Shown: positions 53,068 through 62,138, counted from the first letter of the stretch. The stretch: DNA of 64,000 nt from Pelagerythrobacter aerophilus (GCF_003581645.1 NZ_QXFK01000014.1:62001-126000); one strand, 5' to 3'. Notes: generated by a model not told the origin, from the letters alone. Program-made: numbers and translations.

Positions 53068-53784
53068 TCAGGCGTCGATCATCGGGCGGAAGCCGCCCCA
53101 GAACATGCGCTGCCCGTCGAACGGCATTTCACCGTCGGGCTGCATATCCGGATCGGCCATGATCGCTTCCCACGCCTTGTCGCGGGTCGGCTTGTCGGGC
53201 CATTCGACGTAGGAGAAGATCACCCCTTCGCCGTCCTTGGCCTTCACCGCGCGGCGATAGTCGGTCACTTTGCCGTCGGGAAGATCGTCGCCCCAGGCCT
53301 CGACCACGCGGACCGCGCCGCGCTCGATGAACTTGCCGGCGACGCTCTGGGCCAGGTCGCGATAGGCGTCCTTCTTGTCCACGGGGACAGGCACGAGATA
53401 GCCGTCGGTGTAGCCCGGCTTGCCTTCGCCGCGCTCGTCGACGATTGCCTCGAACCCGCCGAAGATCATGCGCTTGCCGTCGAAGGGCATGGTCTCGCCC
53501 ATCTTCTCCATCCGCTCGTCGCTCATCATCTTCTCGTTGGCGGCGTCGCGGGTGGCCTTGTCGGGGTACTCGAACCACGAGAACACGACCGTCTCGTCGT
53601 CTTTCGCCTGTACCGCGCCGTAGAAGTCGGTCACTTTGCCTTTGGGCACATCGTCGCCCCAGGTCTCGACCATGCGAGCGGCGCCGAACTCGCGGAACAG
53701 CGGTGCCGCATCCGCGGCATGCTTGCGGTAGGCATCCTTGTTCGCGGTCGGAACCGCTGCGACAAATCCTTCCAGATAGGTCAT
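53068..53784 (-). CDS. Tandem DUF1428 protein
   Basis: This 238-residue protein is an internal duplication of a DUF1428 (dimeric alpha-beta barrel) domain: residues 1 to about 118 (YLEGFVAAVPTANKDAYRKH; FDGKRMIFGGFEAIVDE) and 120-238 (YTDGYLVPVPVDKKDAYRDL; FDGQRMFWGGFRPMIDA). Single-domain forms are usual. Function unknown; the ferredoxin-like fold suits small-molecule binding. Confidence 0.9.
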   Translation of the reverse strand: MTYLEGFVAAVPTANKDAYRKHAADAAPLFREFGAARMVETWGDDVPKGKVTDFYGAVQAKDDETVVFSWFEYPDKATRDAANEKMMSDERMEKMGETMPFDGKRMIFGGFEAIVDERGEGKPGYTDGYLVPVPVDKKDAYRDLAQSVAGKFIERGAVRVVEAWGDDLPDGKVTDYRRAVKAKDGEGVIFSYVEWPDKPTRDKAWEAIMADPDMQPDGEMPFDGQRMFWGGFRPMIDA

Positions 53785-53798
53785 CGTCTCTCTCCTTG

Positions 53799-54215
53799 TC
53801 AGCTTTGCTTCACGGGCGCGCCGATGGACCAGCGATGTCCGAACGGATCGGTCACCTGCCCGTACCGGTCGCCCCAGAACTGGTCGGCGAGCGGCATCGT
53901 TTCGGTTGCTCCGGCTTTCAGCGCGCGCGAGAACCATGCGTCCGCATCGTCGACGTGAAGATGGAGCGTTACCGCGGCCGGCTTGCCCGCGGCCTGGCCA
54001 TATTCGGGGAAGTCGTCGTTCAGCATCAGCGAACCGCCGTTGATGTGGAGGTGGGCGTGCATGATCCGCTCGCCGTCCTCCGCCATATGCGGTTCCATGA
54101 CCTGCTCGGCGCCAAAGGCCGCCTTGTAGAAATCGATTGCTTCCTTGGCGCGCTTTTCGCCGATCGTCAGATGCGGGGTGACGCCTGCGAGTGATTGGTG
54201 CTGGCCGTTATTCAT
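53799..54215 (-). CDS. VOC family protein, PhnB-like
   Basis: This 138-residue glyoxalase-like protein has TPHLTIGEKRAKEAIDFY, MHAHLHINGGSLMLNDDFPE and GDRYGQVTDPFGHRWSIG, the usual PhnB-like motif set. It sits between the DUF1428 and GST genes in the same strand run. Confidence 0.9.
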   Translation of the reverse strand: MNNGQHQSLAGVTPHLTIGEKRAKEAIDFYKAAFGAEQVMEPHMAEDGERIMHAHLHINGGSLMLNDDFPEYGQAAGKPAAVTLHLHVDDADAWFSRALKAGATETMPLADQFWGDRYGQVTDPFGHRWSIGAPVKQS

Positions 54216-54231
54216 GGTTCGTCTCCTTGGA

Positions 54232-54921
54232 CTATTGGTCGCCCCATCCGGCGGGCGGCTTGCCGGTGAATCCCTGAAGCTGTGCCTCCAGCGCGCGCTG
54301 GAAGGCCGGGCGTGCCTCGCCCCGCTCGCGGTAGGCGGCGAGGTTCGGATAGCGATCGAACATGTCGGCGAGTTCGCCGCCGACCATCTGCAGCACTGCG
54401 ATCATCATCAGGTCGCCCACGCTGAACGTGCCTTCGAGCCACTCGGCCTCGCCGAGCCGGTTCGAAAGCTCGCCCAGCCGCTCGTCGATCCGCTCCCGGA
54501 TCGCGGGCTTGCGCGGCTCGGACCAAGGCTGATCCGCTTCGAAGATCGAGGCAATGGCCCAGTCGCTTAAGTGTGGTTCTATCGTGTTGAGCGCAGCGAA
54601 GACCCATTCCGCGGCCCGCGCCCTAGCATGCGGCCCTTCCGGCAGCAGGCCCGGCGCGCGGTCCGCGATGTGGAGCACGATCGCGCCCGACTCGAACAGC
54701 GTCAGGTCGTCTTCCTCGAACGTCGGAACTTGGCCGAACGGCTGGCGGGCGCGATGCGCGGGCATCTTCTGCGTGCCTTGCGGGAGATATTCGACCCGGT
54801 AGTCGAGCCCGGCTTCCTCCAGCGCCCAGCGCACCCGCAAGTCGCGGACAAGGCCGCGCGCGAAATCGGGCACCCAGTCGTAGGCCGTGATCGTGATCGG
54901 AGCATTGGGATCGATGGCCAT
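54232..54921 (-). CDS. Glutathione S-transferase (array-type)
   Basis: This 229-residue GST has AYDWVPDFARGLVRDLRVRW, QPFGQVPTFEEDDLTLFESG and GEAEWLEGTFSVGDLMM, closely matching the array relatives at 50437 and 52405. The DoxX gene ends 3 bases before its start. Confidence 0.9.
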   Translation of the reverse strand: MAIDPNAPITITAYDWVPDFARGLVRDLRVRWALEEAGLDYRVEYLPQGTQKMPAHRARQPFGQVPTFEEDDLTLFESGAIVLHIADRAPGLLPEGPHARARAAEWVFAALNTIEPHLSDWAIASIFEADQPWSEPRKPAIRERIDERLGELSNRLGEAEWLEGTFSVGDLMMIAVLQMVGGELADMFDRYPNLAAYRERGEARPAFQRALEAQLQGFTGKPPAGWGDQ

Positions 54922-54924
54922 GGA

Positions 54925-55365
54925 TCAGTCCTTCCGGCTGTCGAATGGGAAGACGGAGCGGAGTGCCGGATTCCTCAGCCACAGCCCGCCCCAGACCATC
55001 AGGCCGAGATAGACCCCGAACAGCGTGTGCGTGAGCAGCGGGCTGTCGATCCGCAGATGCGTGGCGATCGCGCCGCCGAGATAGCCGGTGATCAGGACCG
55101 CACCGAGCACGGCCGTGCGCGGCCAGATGTAGAGCAGCGTCGGGATCAACAGGAGGATCGCGAGCGTGTACATCGTGCCCACTTCCGGCGGCCAGCCGAG
55201 ATCGGGCGGGCTGTATTTGATCGCGAGTTCGGGGGCGGCCAGCTTGAATCCCGCATCGAACAGCAGGAAAGCGATTACCAGTCCGCTGAGGACCCGCCCC
55301 ACCCAGACCCCTGCCGGGGTGCGGAACGTGGCGGAGGTAATCTCGGTGTCGGCAACGGTAGCCAT
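54925..55365 (-). CDS. DoxX family membrane protein
   Basis: This 146-residue protein has four hydrophobic helices (VLSGLVIAFLLFDAGFKLA; MYTLAILLLIPTLLYIWP; VLGAVLITGYLGGAIATHLR; LFGVYLGLMVWGGLWL), as in DoxX/DoxD-like proteins. These are linked in some bacteria to thiol redox and oxidative stress. It fits with the GST-rich context. Confidence 0.87.
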   Translation of the reverse strand: MATVADTEITSATFRTPAGVWVGRVLSGLVIAFLLFDAGFKLAAPELAIKYSPPDLGWPPEVGTMYTLAILLLIPTLLYIWPRTAVLGAVLITGYLGGAIATHLRIDSPLLTHTLFGVYLGLMVWGGLWLRNPALRSVFPFDSRKD

Positions 55366-55412
55366 CGGTTTGCTCCTCTCTACCGGAAGGGCGCGGATCG
55401 GCCCGCGGACCG

Positions 55413-55835
55413 TCAGGCCGGGGTCTCGCCGTCGGGCAGGGCGCTCATGTCCATGAACGCGTTCTCCCAGATGTGTCCGTCGGGATCCTCGAAGCTGCGG
55501 CCGTACATGAAGCCCATGTCCTGCTGCGGCGTGGGATCGGCCTTGCCGCCGGCGGCGACGGCCTTGCCCACGATATCCTCCACCGCGTCGCGGCTGTCCT
55601 GGCTCAGCGCGAGCATCACCTGCGCGCTCTCGTTCGCATCGGGAATCGCCTTGCTGGTGAAGGTTTTCCAGAAGTCGTGCTTCAGCAGCATGACGTGGAT
55701 CGCGTCGGACCAGACCATGCAGGCCGCGTTGTCATCGGTGAACTGCGGATTGTTGGTGAAGCCAACGGCTTCGTAAAAGGCCTTCGACCGGTCGAGGTCG
55801 GTGACGGGCAGGTTCACGAAAATCATCTTGGTCAT
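55413..55835 (-). CDS. VOC family protein
   Basis: This 140-residue glyoxalase-like protein starts TKMIFVNLPVTDLDRSKAFYEAVGF and ends SFEDPDGHIWENAFMDMSAL. It is divergent from the HxlR regulator across a 91-base region carrying the operator-like repeats, so it may be the first gene HxlR controls. Confidence 0.9.
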   Translation of the reverse strand: MTKMIFVNLPVTDLDRSKAFYEAVGFTNNPQFTDDNAACMVWSDAIHVMLLKHDFWKTFTSKAIPDANESAQVMLALSQDSRDAVEDIVGKAVAAGGKADPTPQQDMGFMYGRSFEDPDGHIWENAFMDMSALPDGETPA

Positions 55836-55910
55836 GGCGGTTTCCTCTCGGTCTTTCGCATTGCCTTTTCGCTGGGGGCGAATCGGAACTTGCATTTTCT
55901 GAACGACTCG

Positions 55911-55946
55911 GTTACAAAAAGCAACCATGAAGTTACAAAAAGAAAC
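55911..55946. promoter_or_regulatory. Direct repeat, likely HxlR operator
   Basis: GTTACAAAAAGCAAC (55911-55925) and GTTACAAAAAGAAAC (55932-55946) are 14 of 15 identical and start 21 bases apart, two helical turns. They straddle the HxlR ATG (55927), so binding would block its translation start region and the divergent VOC promoter. Confidence 0.5.
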
Positions 55947-56622
55947 TGACACCGCCAAATCCCCCCATGGCAAGTGGTATGGCGACGCCTGCGGCACCGC
56001 GTTTGCCATGGAGCTCGTCGGGGAGCGGTGGTCGCTGCTGATCGTCAGGGAATTGATGCTCGGCGCGCGGCGCTTCTCCGACATCAGGACCGCGCTGCCG
56101 GGGATCAGCGCCAAAGTGCTGACCGAACGGCTCGGGTCGCTGGAGGAGGCGGGCGTGCTCGTCCGGCGTCAGTTGCCGCCGCCGGTGAAGGCGCAGGTCT
56201 ACGAACTCACCGAATGGGGCTATGCCGCCGAGCCGCTGATCCAGGAGGCCGGGCGCTGGGCCGCGCAATCGAGTGCGCACGATCCGACGCTGCCGCTCTC
56301 CAACGTCTCGCTGATGCTGTCGATGCGCACGATGGTCGACAAGGCGCGGATCGGCGAGATCGAGGGCACGATCGGCTTCGCCATCGGTGAGGACGGCTTT
56401 GTCGCCGAGCCGGGCGAGGGCGTGCTTCCGATCCGGCGCGGCGATCCCGACGAAGCCGACGCGATCTTCCGTGCACCGATTGCCGCGGTGATCGCGGGCG
56501 GGCTCTACGCGGGCGTACCGTGGGAGGAGCTGGAGCGCGGGGCCGGCCTTTCGATCGAGGGGGACCGCGATCTGGCCCTGCGCTATGCTGGCATGTTCGG
56601 CCTGCCGCCCAAGCTCGCCTAG
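55927..56622 (+). CDS. HxlR family transcriptional regulator
   Basis: This 231-residue winged-helix regulator has the HxlR core KWYGDACGTAFAMELVGERWSLLIVRELMLGARRFSDI (quoted in parts: DACGTAFAMELVGERWS, RFSDIRTALPGISAKVL) near residues 17-60. An extended C-terminal half (about 115-231) lies beyond the usual HxlR length. C22 of this region may sense thiol stress as in other HxlR proteins; that is inference. It is divergent from the VOC/GST array. Confidence 0.9.
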   Translation: MKLQKETDTAKSPHGKWYGDACGTAFAMELVGERWSLLIVRELMLGARRFSDIRTALPGISAKVLTERLGSLEEAGVLVRRQLPPPVKAQVYELTEWGYAAEPLIQEAGRWAAQSSAHDPTLPLSNVSLMLSMRTMVDKARIGEIEGTIGFAIGEDGFVAEPGEGVLPIRRGDPDEADAIFRAPIAAVIAGGLYAGVPWEELERGAGLSIEGDRDLALRYAGMFGLPPKLA

Positions 56623-56724
56623 GCGACTAGTTTCACACAAGAGCAGTAATGAATCGCACTATCGCGAGGGTTCGCTCGACTAACCGAATAGCGTTGCGAT
56701 GTCAAGATAAAAACACCAAATAGG

Positions 56725-57564
56725 CTAATTTTGCCGAAAGGCCCAGCGCAGCGTCTTGCCAACGACCCAAGTGGCCGCGCGGGCGGGGATCGCCTCGACG
56801 CCCGGTCTGTCCAGCCCCAGCATCGAGCGTGCGAAGGGCGGTAGCAGCGCAATCGCCTCTGCTCGCAACATGGCCTGCAAGGCCGGCGGCGCTCCTTCCG
56901 GCCGCTGGGTCAACACGAGTTGTGCGACCTCGCGCGCTTCCGGCGATCCGCGCAGGTCGGCGCGCAGTTCTCGGAAGATCGCCTCTGCCTCGCGCTGGTT
57001 CTCGGGCACGGGGTCTGCGCCGAGCGCACGGGCGATGACCGCGAACTGGCGGTAATACTCGTCGCGCGCGCCATTGGGCATCTCGGGCCGGACGAGCCGC
57101 AGATAGGCGGCGAGAAAGCTGGTCGCTTCCGCCACGTGGACCCAGGCCAGCGTGCGCGGATCGCGGGCGGAGTACGGTGTCCCATCGGGCAGGGTGCCAC
57201 CCACCTGTTCGTGGATTCGATTGACCCGCGCGATCGCCGCGTGGGCGTTGTCGCGATGGCCGAAGGTCGTCACGGCGATGAAGCGTGCGGTACGCCGCAG
57301 CCGGCCGTGCATGTCCGCGCGAAAGTCCGAATGATCGAGCACGCCTTGCAATGCATGCGGGTGGAGCATTTGCAGCAGCAGGCCGCGGATGCCGCCGACC
57401 ATCATCGCCACGACATCGGCATGCACCAGGCGAATCGGAGTGTCCTTCGCGAACAGCGCTTCGTCCGAAGGCGGAACGGGCTGCTGGCCTTCCTCGTTGA
57501 AAGTCGCGCGCACCCGGCGAACCAGTTCCTGGCGAAGACGGTCGGTCGGGCGGGGCGGAGGCAT
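56725..57564 (-). CDS. MpaB-family (DUF2236) oxygenase-like protein
   Basis: This 279-residue protein resembles the oxygenase MpaB family (formerly DUF2236), with [49 protein letters not shown]-like and [18 protein letters not shown] segments (in parts). The family contains latex-clearing-protein-like heme proteins and fungal MpaB. Substrate unknown. It is divergent from cobS. Confidence 0.85.
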   Translation of the reverse strand: MPPPRPTDRLRQELVRRVRATFNEEGQQPVPPSDEALFAKDTPIRLVHADVVAMMVGGIRGLLLQMLHPHALQGVLDHSDFRADMHGRLRRTARFIAVTTFGHRDNAHAAIARVNRIHEQVGGTLPDGTPYSARDPRTLAWVHVAEATSFLAAYLRLVRPEMPNGARDEYYRQFAVIARALGADPVPENQREAEAIFRELRADLRGSPEAREVAQLVLTQRPEGAPPALQAMLRAEAIALLPPFARSMLGLDRPGVEAIPARAATWVVGKTLRWAFRQN

Positions 57565-57656
57565 GCGGTCCAATATACTGTTGGCCGGCCGGAATGAAAT
57601 CTCGCTGCAAGCGCGCTTGCAGCCGCTCCCGCGCGCGTATAGGCACCGCGCCCGAG

Positions 57657-58649
57657 ATGAACGACATGACCGACAAGAGCTTCGAAGCCTCGAACAAGAC
57701 CGTGATGGCCGCACCCGACACCGAAGTCGACGTGCGTGAGACCTTCGGCATCGACATCGACTGGAAAGTGCCCGCCTTCTCCAAGGCGGACGAGCGCGTG
57801 CCCGATGTCGACCCCGCCTACGTGTTCGATCCTGATACGACGATGGCGATCCTCGCCGGCTTCGCGCACAACCGGCGGGTGATGGTGCAGGGCTACCACG
57901 GCACCGGCAAGTCGACCCACATCGAACAGGTCGCCGCTCGCCTCAACTGGCCGTGCATCCGCATCAACCTCGACGCGCATATCAGCCGCATCGACCTCGT
58001 CGGGCGCGACGCGATCGTGCTGCGCGACGGCTTGCAGGTGACCGAGTTCCGCGAAGGGCTGCTGCCCTGGGCGCTGCAGCATCCGGTGGCGCTGGTGTTC
58101 GACGAATACGACGCGGGTCGGCCGGACGTGATGTTCGTGATCCAGCGCGTGCTGGAACAGGCGGGCAAGCTCACGCTGCTCGACCAGAACCGTGTCATCC
58201 GCCCCGATCCGCATTTCCGCCTGTTCGCAACCGCGAATACGGTCGGCCTCGGCGACACCAGCGGGCTCTACCACGGCACGCAGGCGATCAACCAGGGACA
58301 GATGGACCGCTGGAATATCGTCGTCGCGCTCAACTACCTGCCGGCCGAGACCGAGCAGCAGATCGTCGCGGCGAAGAACCCCGATACCGATTCGAAGACC
58401 ATCGCCGACATGATCAAGGTCGCCGACCTGACCCGGCAAGGCTTCATTAATGGCGATATCTCCACAGTGATGAGCCCGCGCACGGTCATCACCTGGGCGG
58501 AGAACGCGGCCATTTTCAAGGACATCGGCTTTGCCTTCCGCCTCAGCTTCCTCAACAAGTGCGACGAGGCCGAGCGGATGCTGGTGGCCGAATACTATCA
58601 GCGCGTCTTCGGAGAGGATTTGCCGGAGAGCGTGGTCTCGGGCGCCTGA
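57657..58649 (+). CDS. cobS: Cobaltochelatase CobS subunit
   Basis: This 330-residue AAA+ ATPase is the CobS subunit of the CobN-CobS-CobT cobalt-inserting complex of aerobic B12 synthesis. Walker A is [16 protein letters not shown], Walker B is [10 protein letters not shown]. The N-terminus may start at 57657 or 57666. The usual partner cobT is not encoded downstream here; the next gene is a PBP. Confidence 0.92.
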   Translation: MNDMTDKSFEASNKTVMAAPDTEVDVRETFGIDIDWKVPAFSKADERVPDVDPAYVFDPDTTMAILAGFAHNRRVMVQGYHGTGKSTHIEQVAARLNWPCIRINLDAHISRIDLVGRDAIVLRDGLQVTEFREGLLPWALQHPVALVFDEYDAGRPDVMFVIQRVLEQAGKLTLLDQNRVIRPDPHFRLFATANTVGLGDTSGLYHGTQAINQGQMDRWNIVVALNYLPAETEQQIVAAKNPDTDSKTIADMIKVADLTRQGFINGDISTVMSPRTVITWAENAAIFKDIGFAFRLSFLNKCDEAERMLVAEYYQRVFGEDLPESVVSGA

Positions 58650-58669
58650 TCGCTTGCGATACGGCGCCG

Positions 58670-58691
58670 CTGTGTTAAGCACTTAACACAG
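58670..58691. promoter_or_regulatory. 22-bp inverted repeat before the PBP gene
   Basis: CTGTGTTAAG and CTTAACACAG (10-bp perfect arms, two-base centre) lie between cobS and the PBP gene, ending 6 bases before the PBP ATG. It is a candidate operator or a hairpin masking the ribosome binding region. Confidence 0.4.
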
Positions 58692-58697
58692 TAAGCC

Positions 58698-60827
58698 ATG
58701 GATCGCATTCTTCCCTGGACCTCGCGCGAACGGCGCGGCGGCGGCGGCGGCGAGCCGGCCGATCCCGGATTCTATTCGGTGCAGGACGCCTATGCCGATC
58801 CCTGGGCTGAGCGGCTCGACGAGCTCGACCGCTATATCGACGAGGAACCGAAGCGGGAGAAGAAGCGCAAGCGTCGGCGCTGGGCAGTGCGCATCCTCGC
58901 CGGTGCGCTGCTGGTCTTCATCCTGCTGGTCGGGTGGCTGGCCGTCACCGCGCCTCTGTCGCGCTCGCTCGAGCCCATCGCCCCGCCGCAGCTCACCCTG
59001 CTGGCAGCCGACGGCACGCCGATCGCCCGCAACGGCGCGGTGGTGGACGAGCCGGTCGAGGTCGCGGAATTGCCGGGCCATGTGGTCGAACCGTTCCTCG
59101 CGATCGAGGACCGTCGCTTCTACAGCCACTGGGGTGTCGACCCGCGAGGCATCGCGCGCGCCGCGTGGTCGAACCTGACCGGCGGGCCGACGCAGGGCGG
59201 CAGCACGATCACTCAGCAACTCGCCAAGTTCACCTTCCTCTCGCCCGAACAGAGCCTGACCCGCAAGGCGCGCGAGGCGCTCATCGCCTTCTGGCTCGAA
59301 GCCTGGCTGACCAAGGACGAGATCCTCGAGCGCTACCTCTCCAACGCCTATTTCGGCGACAACACCTACGGGCTGCGAGCCGCCTCGCTGCACTACTTCT
59401 ACCGCCAGCCGGAGAATTTGAAGCCGGAGCAGGCGGCGATGCTCGCCGGGCTGCTCAAGGCTCCCTCGCGCCTCGCGCCCACGCGCAACTTCGATCTCGC
59501 CGAGAAGCGCATGCGGCTCGTGGTCAGCGCCATGGTCGAGGCTGGATATCTGACCGAGGCGGAGGCTCGGCACCTGCCGACCCCGCGGCTCGACGTGCGT
59601 ACCCGCAACGAGCTGCCGACCGGAACCTACTTCGCCGACTGGGCGCTCCCTGCCGCGCGCAAGCTGACCGAAGGCGGCTATGCAGAGCAGACCATCACCA
59701 CCACGCTCGACTCGCGTCTCCAGGGCATCGCGCGCGATGTCGTCGCCCGGGCCCCGCTGGGGCAGGCGCAGGTCGCGCTCGTCGCCATGCGCACCAATGG
59801 CGAAGTCGTGGCGATGATCGGCGGGCGCGATTACGCGAAGTCGCCTTTCAACCGCGCGACGCAGGCGCGCCGGCAGCCCGGTTCGACGTTCAAGCTGTTC
59901 GTCTATCTCGCTGCGCTTGAAGCAGGGATGTCTCCGAACGACCGGATCGACAACACTGCATTCGAAACCGGCAGCTACCGCCCGCAAAATGCCGGCGGAA
60001 ACTACTCCGACAGTCTCACGCTGGAGCAGGCCTTCGCCCGGTCGAGCAACGTCGCGGCGGTGCGCCTGTTCAACCTCGTCGGCGACCAGTCGGTGATCGA
60101 CACCGCGCGCCGCCTGGGAATTTCTTCGCCGCTCGCGGCCGGCGACCCGAGCCTCGCACTCGGAACTTCGACCACGACGCTGATGGAGCTCACCGCGGCC
60201 TACGCGGGCATTGCGGGGAATGCGTTTCCCGTCCGTCCTCATGCTTTCGTCGAGGAAGAGCCAGGCTGGTTCGCATGGTTATGGGACGGGCCGGAAAGCC
60301 TTTCGCGCCGCAAGCACGAGGAGATGGAGCAGCTCCTGCGCAGCGCGATCAACCGCGGCACGGGCCGCGTCGCGATGCTGCACGCGCCGAACTACGGCAA
60401 GACGGGCACGACCCAGGACAATCGCGACGCGCTGTTCGTCGGCTATGCCGGCGATCTCGTCGTCGGCGTGTGGATCGGCAACGACGACAATTCGCCGCTG
60501 GCCGGCATTCACGGCGGCGGTCTGCCGGCGCGTATCTGGCGCGACTTCATGCGCCAGGCGTTGGGCGAGGCCCGCGCACCGGTCCGCCCGCGGCCGACGC
60601 CGAGCCCCGACCCGAGCGGCCCGGTCCAGCCGCAGGACGTGCCGCAGATCGGGGACATTCCGCTCGGTGAAGACGGTTCGCGCTTGCAGATCAGGGACAA
60701 CGGCGTGGTCATCTCGACCGACGTGGGCGGGGTTCCGGTGGACGTGCGGCTTGGCGAGGACGGCGTGGCGCTCGAACCCGGCACCGGCCCGCGTGACCCG
60801 CCGCCCGAGGAAGCCTCGCTGCGCTAG
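58698..60827 (+). CDS. Class A penicillin-binding protein (PBP1-like)
   Basis: This 709-residue bifunctional PBP polymerises and crosslinks peptidoglycan. It has a basic cytoplasmic start, a membrane helix near residues 62-85, a GT51 transglycosylase domain (AIEDRRFYSHWGVDPRG; GGSTITQQLAK) and a transpeptidase domain with S-T-F-K (QPGSTFKLF), SSN and KTGT motifs. A C-terminal Pro-rich tail (RPRPTPSPDPSGPVQPQ) extends it. Confidence 0.94.
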   Translation: MDRILPWTSRERRGGGGGEPADPGFYSVQDAYADPWAERLDELDRYIDEEPKREKKRKRRRWAVRILAGALLVFILLVGWLAVTAPLSRSLEPIAPPQLTLLAADGTPIARNGAVVDEPVEVAELPGHVVEPFLAIEDRRFYSHWGVDPRGIARAAWSNLTGGPTQGGSTITQQLAKFTFLSPEQSLTRKAREALIAFWLEAWLTKDEILERYLSNAYFGDNTYGLRAASLHYFYRQPENLKPEQAAMLAGLLKAPSRLAPTRNFDLAEKRMRLVVSAMVEAGYLTEAEARHLPTPRLDVRTRNELPTGTYFADWALPAARKLTEGGYAEQTITTTLDSRLQGIARDVVARAPLGQAQVALVAMRTNGEVVAMIGGRDYAKSPFNRATQARRQPGSTFKLFVYLAALEAGMSPNDRIDNTAFETGSYRPQNAGGNYSDSLTLEQAFARSSNVAAVRLFNLVGDQSVIDTARRLGISSPLAAGDPSLALGTSTTTLMELTAAYAGIAGNAFPVRPHAFVEEEPGWFAWLWDGPESLSRRKHEEMEQLLRSAINRGTGRVAMLHAPNYGKTGTTQDNRDALFVGYAGDLVVGVWIGNDDNSPLAGIHGGGLPARIWRDFMRQALGEARAPVRPRPTPSPDPSGPVQPQDVPQIGDIPLGEDGSRLQIRDNGVVISTDVGGVPVDVRLGEDGVALEPGTGPRDPPPEEASLR

Positions 60828-60849
60828 ATGGGCGAGAATGCAAACAGCT

Positions 60850-60872
60850 CCGTTATCCCAGCTTTCGCTAGG
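60850..60872. repeat. Degraded copy of the dispersed repeat
   Basis: TTATCCCAGCTTTCGCTAGG closely matches one arm of the inverted repeat at 38301-38325 (ATCCCAGCTTTCGCTGGGA), with few differences. It lies at the start of the AT-richer P450 region and may mark an insertion or recombination point. Confidence 0.5.
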
Positions 60873-61041
60873 CCTCCTTTGTTATAGCTCGCTGCAAATC
60901 TCGATATCGCCACTGTACGAAGGGAGATCGCGGGAAACCTGACCTGCCCTTCCAACTTCCTCTAAAACGCCGGATGATGTCGAAGAGAACTGGTATTGTG
61001 GGAAGTGGCCGTCTGCAAAAAGAAAGCGGCGCTCGCTCCAT
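60868..61041 (-). CDS. Possible small basic protein after P450 gene
   Basis: A 57-codon frame (MERAPLSFCRRPLPTIPVLF at its start) begins at 61041 with AGGGG 7 bases upstream; an in-frame ATG at 61056 overlaps the P450 stop as ATGA. It is rich in Arg and has a DIIRRFRG segment. No family is recognised and coding is unproven; it may be a second peptide of the cluster or chance. Confidence 0.3.
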   Translation of the reverse strand: MERAPLSFCRRPLPTIPVLFDIIRRFRGSWKGRSGFPRSPFVQWRYRDLQRAITKEA

Positions 61042-61052
61042 ACCATTTCCCC

Positions 61053-62138
61053 TCATGCGGCTATCTTTGAGGTCAGGAGGAATTGCCTGGGCCTAAGGAC
61101 CGCAGATACGAGAGGCTTATCAGCGTCGGCCAGCTCAGTCACTGTGGCCCGGGAAAGATTCATATTTCTCAGGACAAATTCGATAAAGGCCAAGCTGAAC
61201 GAGGCCGCCGGACACTTATGGTCTCCGTGGCCGAACGGTATCCAGAAGAGCTCTTTTGCATCATGGCTCCACATAGTCGTGTCGAAGCCCTCTTCCCACT
61301 GTCCGGGGGTTTTGAGGCGCTGAAGAAGATATGGTGAAATTAACAGCTTCGTTGTCTCATCTACCTCAATGTCATCCACCAGCATTCTTTTCTTGGGATA
61401 CCGCTCCAACATCCACGCTATTGGCATATGGCGCATTGATTCCTTGATCATTATTCGCTCGTCGCCTGCCTGCCCACCTTCTCTAACGAAGTAAAATACG
61501 GCCCATGACAATGATAAGGAAAGTGATTTGATGATGGAGAACAGCGCGGACATAAATATACGCAAGGCGACATCATCACCCATTTCTCTGCGCCACCCTC
61601 CGATAAACTCAAGAATATCGCCATATTGAGCATCATTAATAGCATTTTTTGAGTTTATTTCTGATAAAATCTTGTGCATTAGCGAGGCGCTTGTCACTTT
61701 GCTCCAAAGGCTTCGTTTTTCTGGCGCAGCCACTGAATGCACGAATCGATTGAAGGCTCGCCGAATCCTTTCGGAGCGGCGATCTGAGACGAGGACCGTG
61801 GCCAGGGTTTCATGCACGATCGCGAAGGCGAGATCAGGCCAGTGAGACGTTTCCGGCAGATGAAAGACAGCTCGCTTGCGGAGCAAGGAAAGCCTGGAGG
61901 ATACAAGCCTAAGAAGCTCGCGCGCGATCGCGCGCTGGTCAGCTCGGCAAGGGGCCTGCTCACCTAACCGGCCGAAAAAGTCGGAATGATCGACAAAAGC
62001 CTGATCACGATTGTCGAGTATCTGCAGCGCCAGCTTGCGGTCCATCACGCAAAGGTTGCCTGGTGCTAACCATGCCGCCTTTTCGCCAGTACTGCCGGCT
62101 TCGTGGAGCTGATCGAGAAGTTCCGTTCGATTCCGCAT
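61053..62138 (-). CDS. Small divergent cytochrome P450 (P450-A)
   Basis: This 361-residue protein is a P450 by its heme loop FGHGDHKCP (F302 to P310, cysteine C309 as heme ligand) and its ExxR (E233-S-M-R236) followed by the PERF-like region. It is short for a bacterial P450 (about 400) and its I-helix segment (SIIKSLSLSLSWAVFYF) lacks the usual acid-threonine pair. Codon use and base composition look more AT-rich than in neighbouring genes. It is divergent from the peptide gene at 62330 and the second P450, suggesting it modifies that peptide. The start ATG at 62138 has a weak GGATAG site. Confidence 0.85.
   Translation of the reverse strand: MRNRTELLDQLHEAGSTGEKAAWLAPGNLCVMDRKLALQILDNRDQAFVDHSDFFGRLGEQAPCRADQRAIARELLRLVSSRLSLLRKRAVFHLPETSHWPDLAFAIVHETLATVLVSDRRSERIRRAFNRFVHSVAAPEKRSLWSKVTSASLMHKILSEINSKNAINDAQYGDILEFIGGWRREMGDDVALRIFMSALFSIIKSLSLSLSWAVFYFVREGGQAGDERIMIKESMRHMPIAWMLERYPKKRMLVDDIEVDETTKLLISPYLLQRLKTPGQWEEGFDTTMWSHDAKELFWIPFGHGDHKCPAASFSLAFIEFVLRNMNLSRATVTELADADKPLVSAVLRPRQFLLTSKIAA

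Noticed and set aside
47064-55835. GST/VOC array as a mobile element
   Set aside because: No transposase, integrase, tRNA target or flanking repeats were seen; composition looks like the rest of the chromosome.
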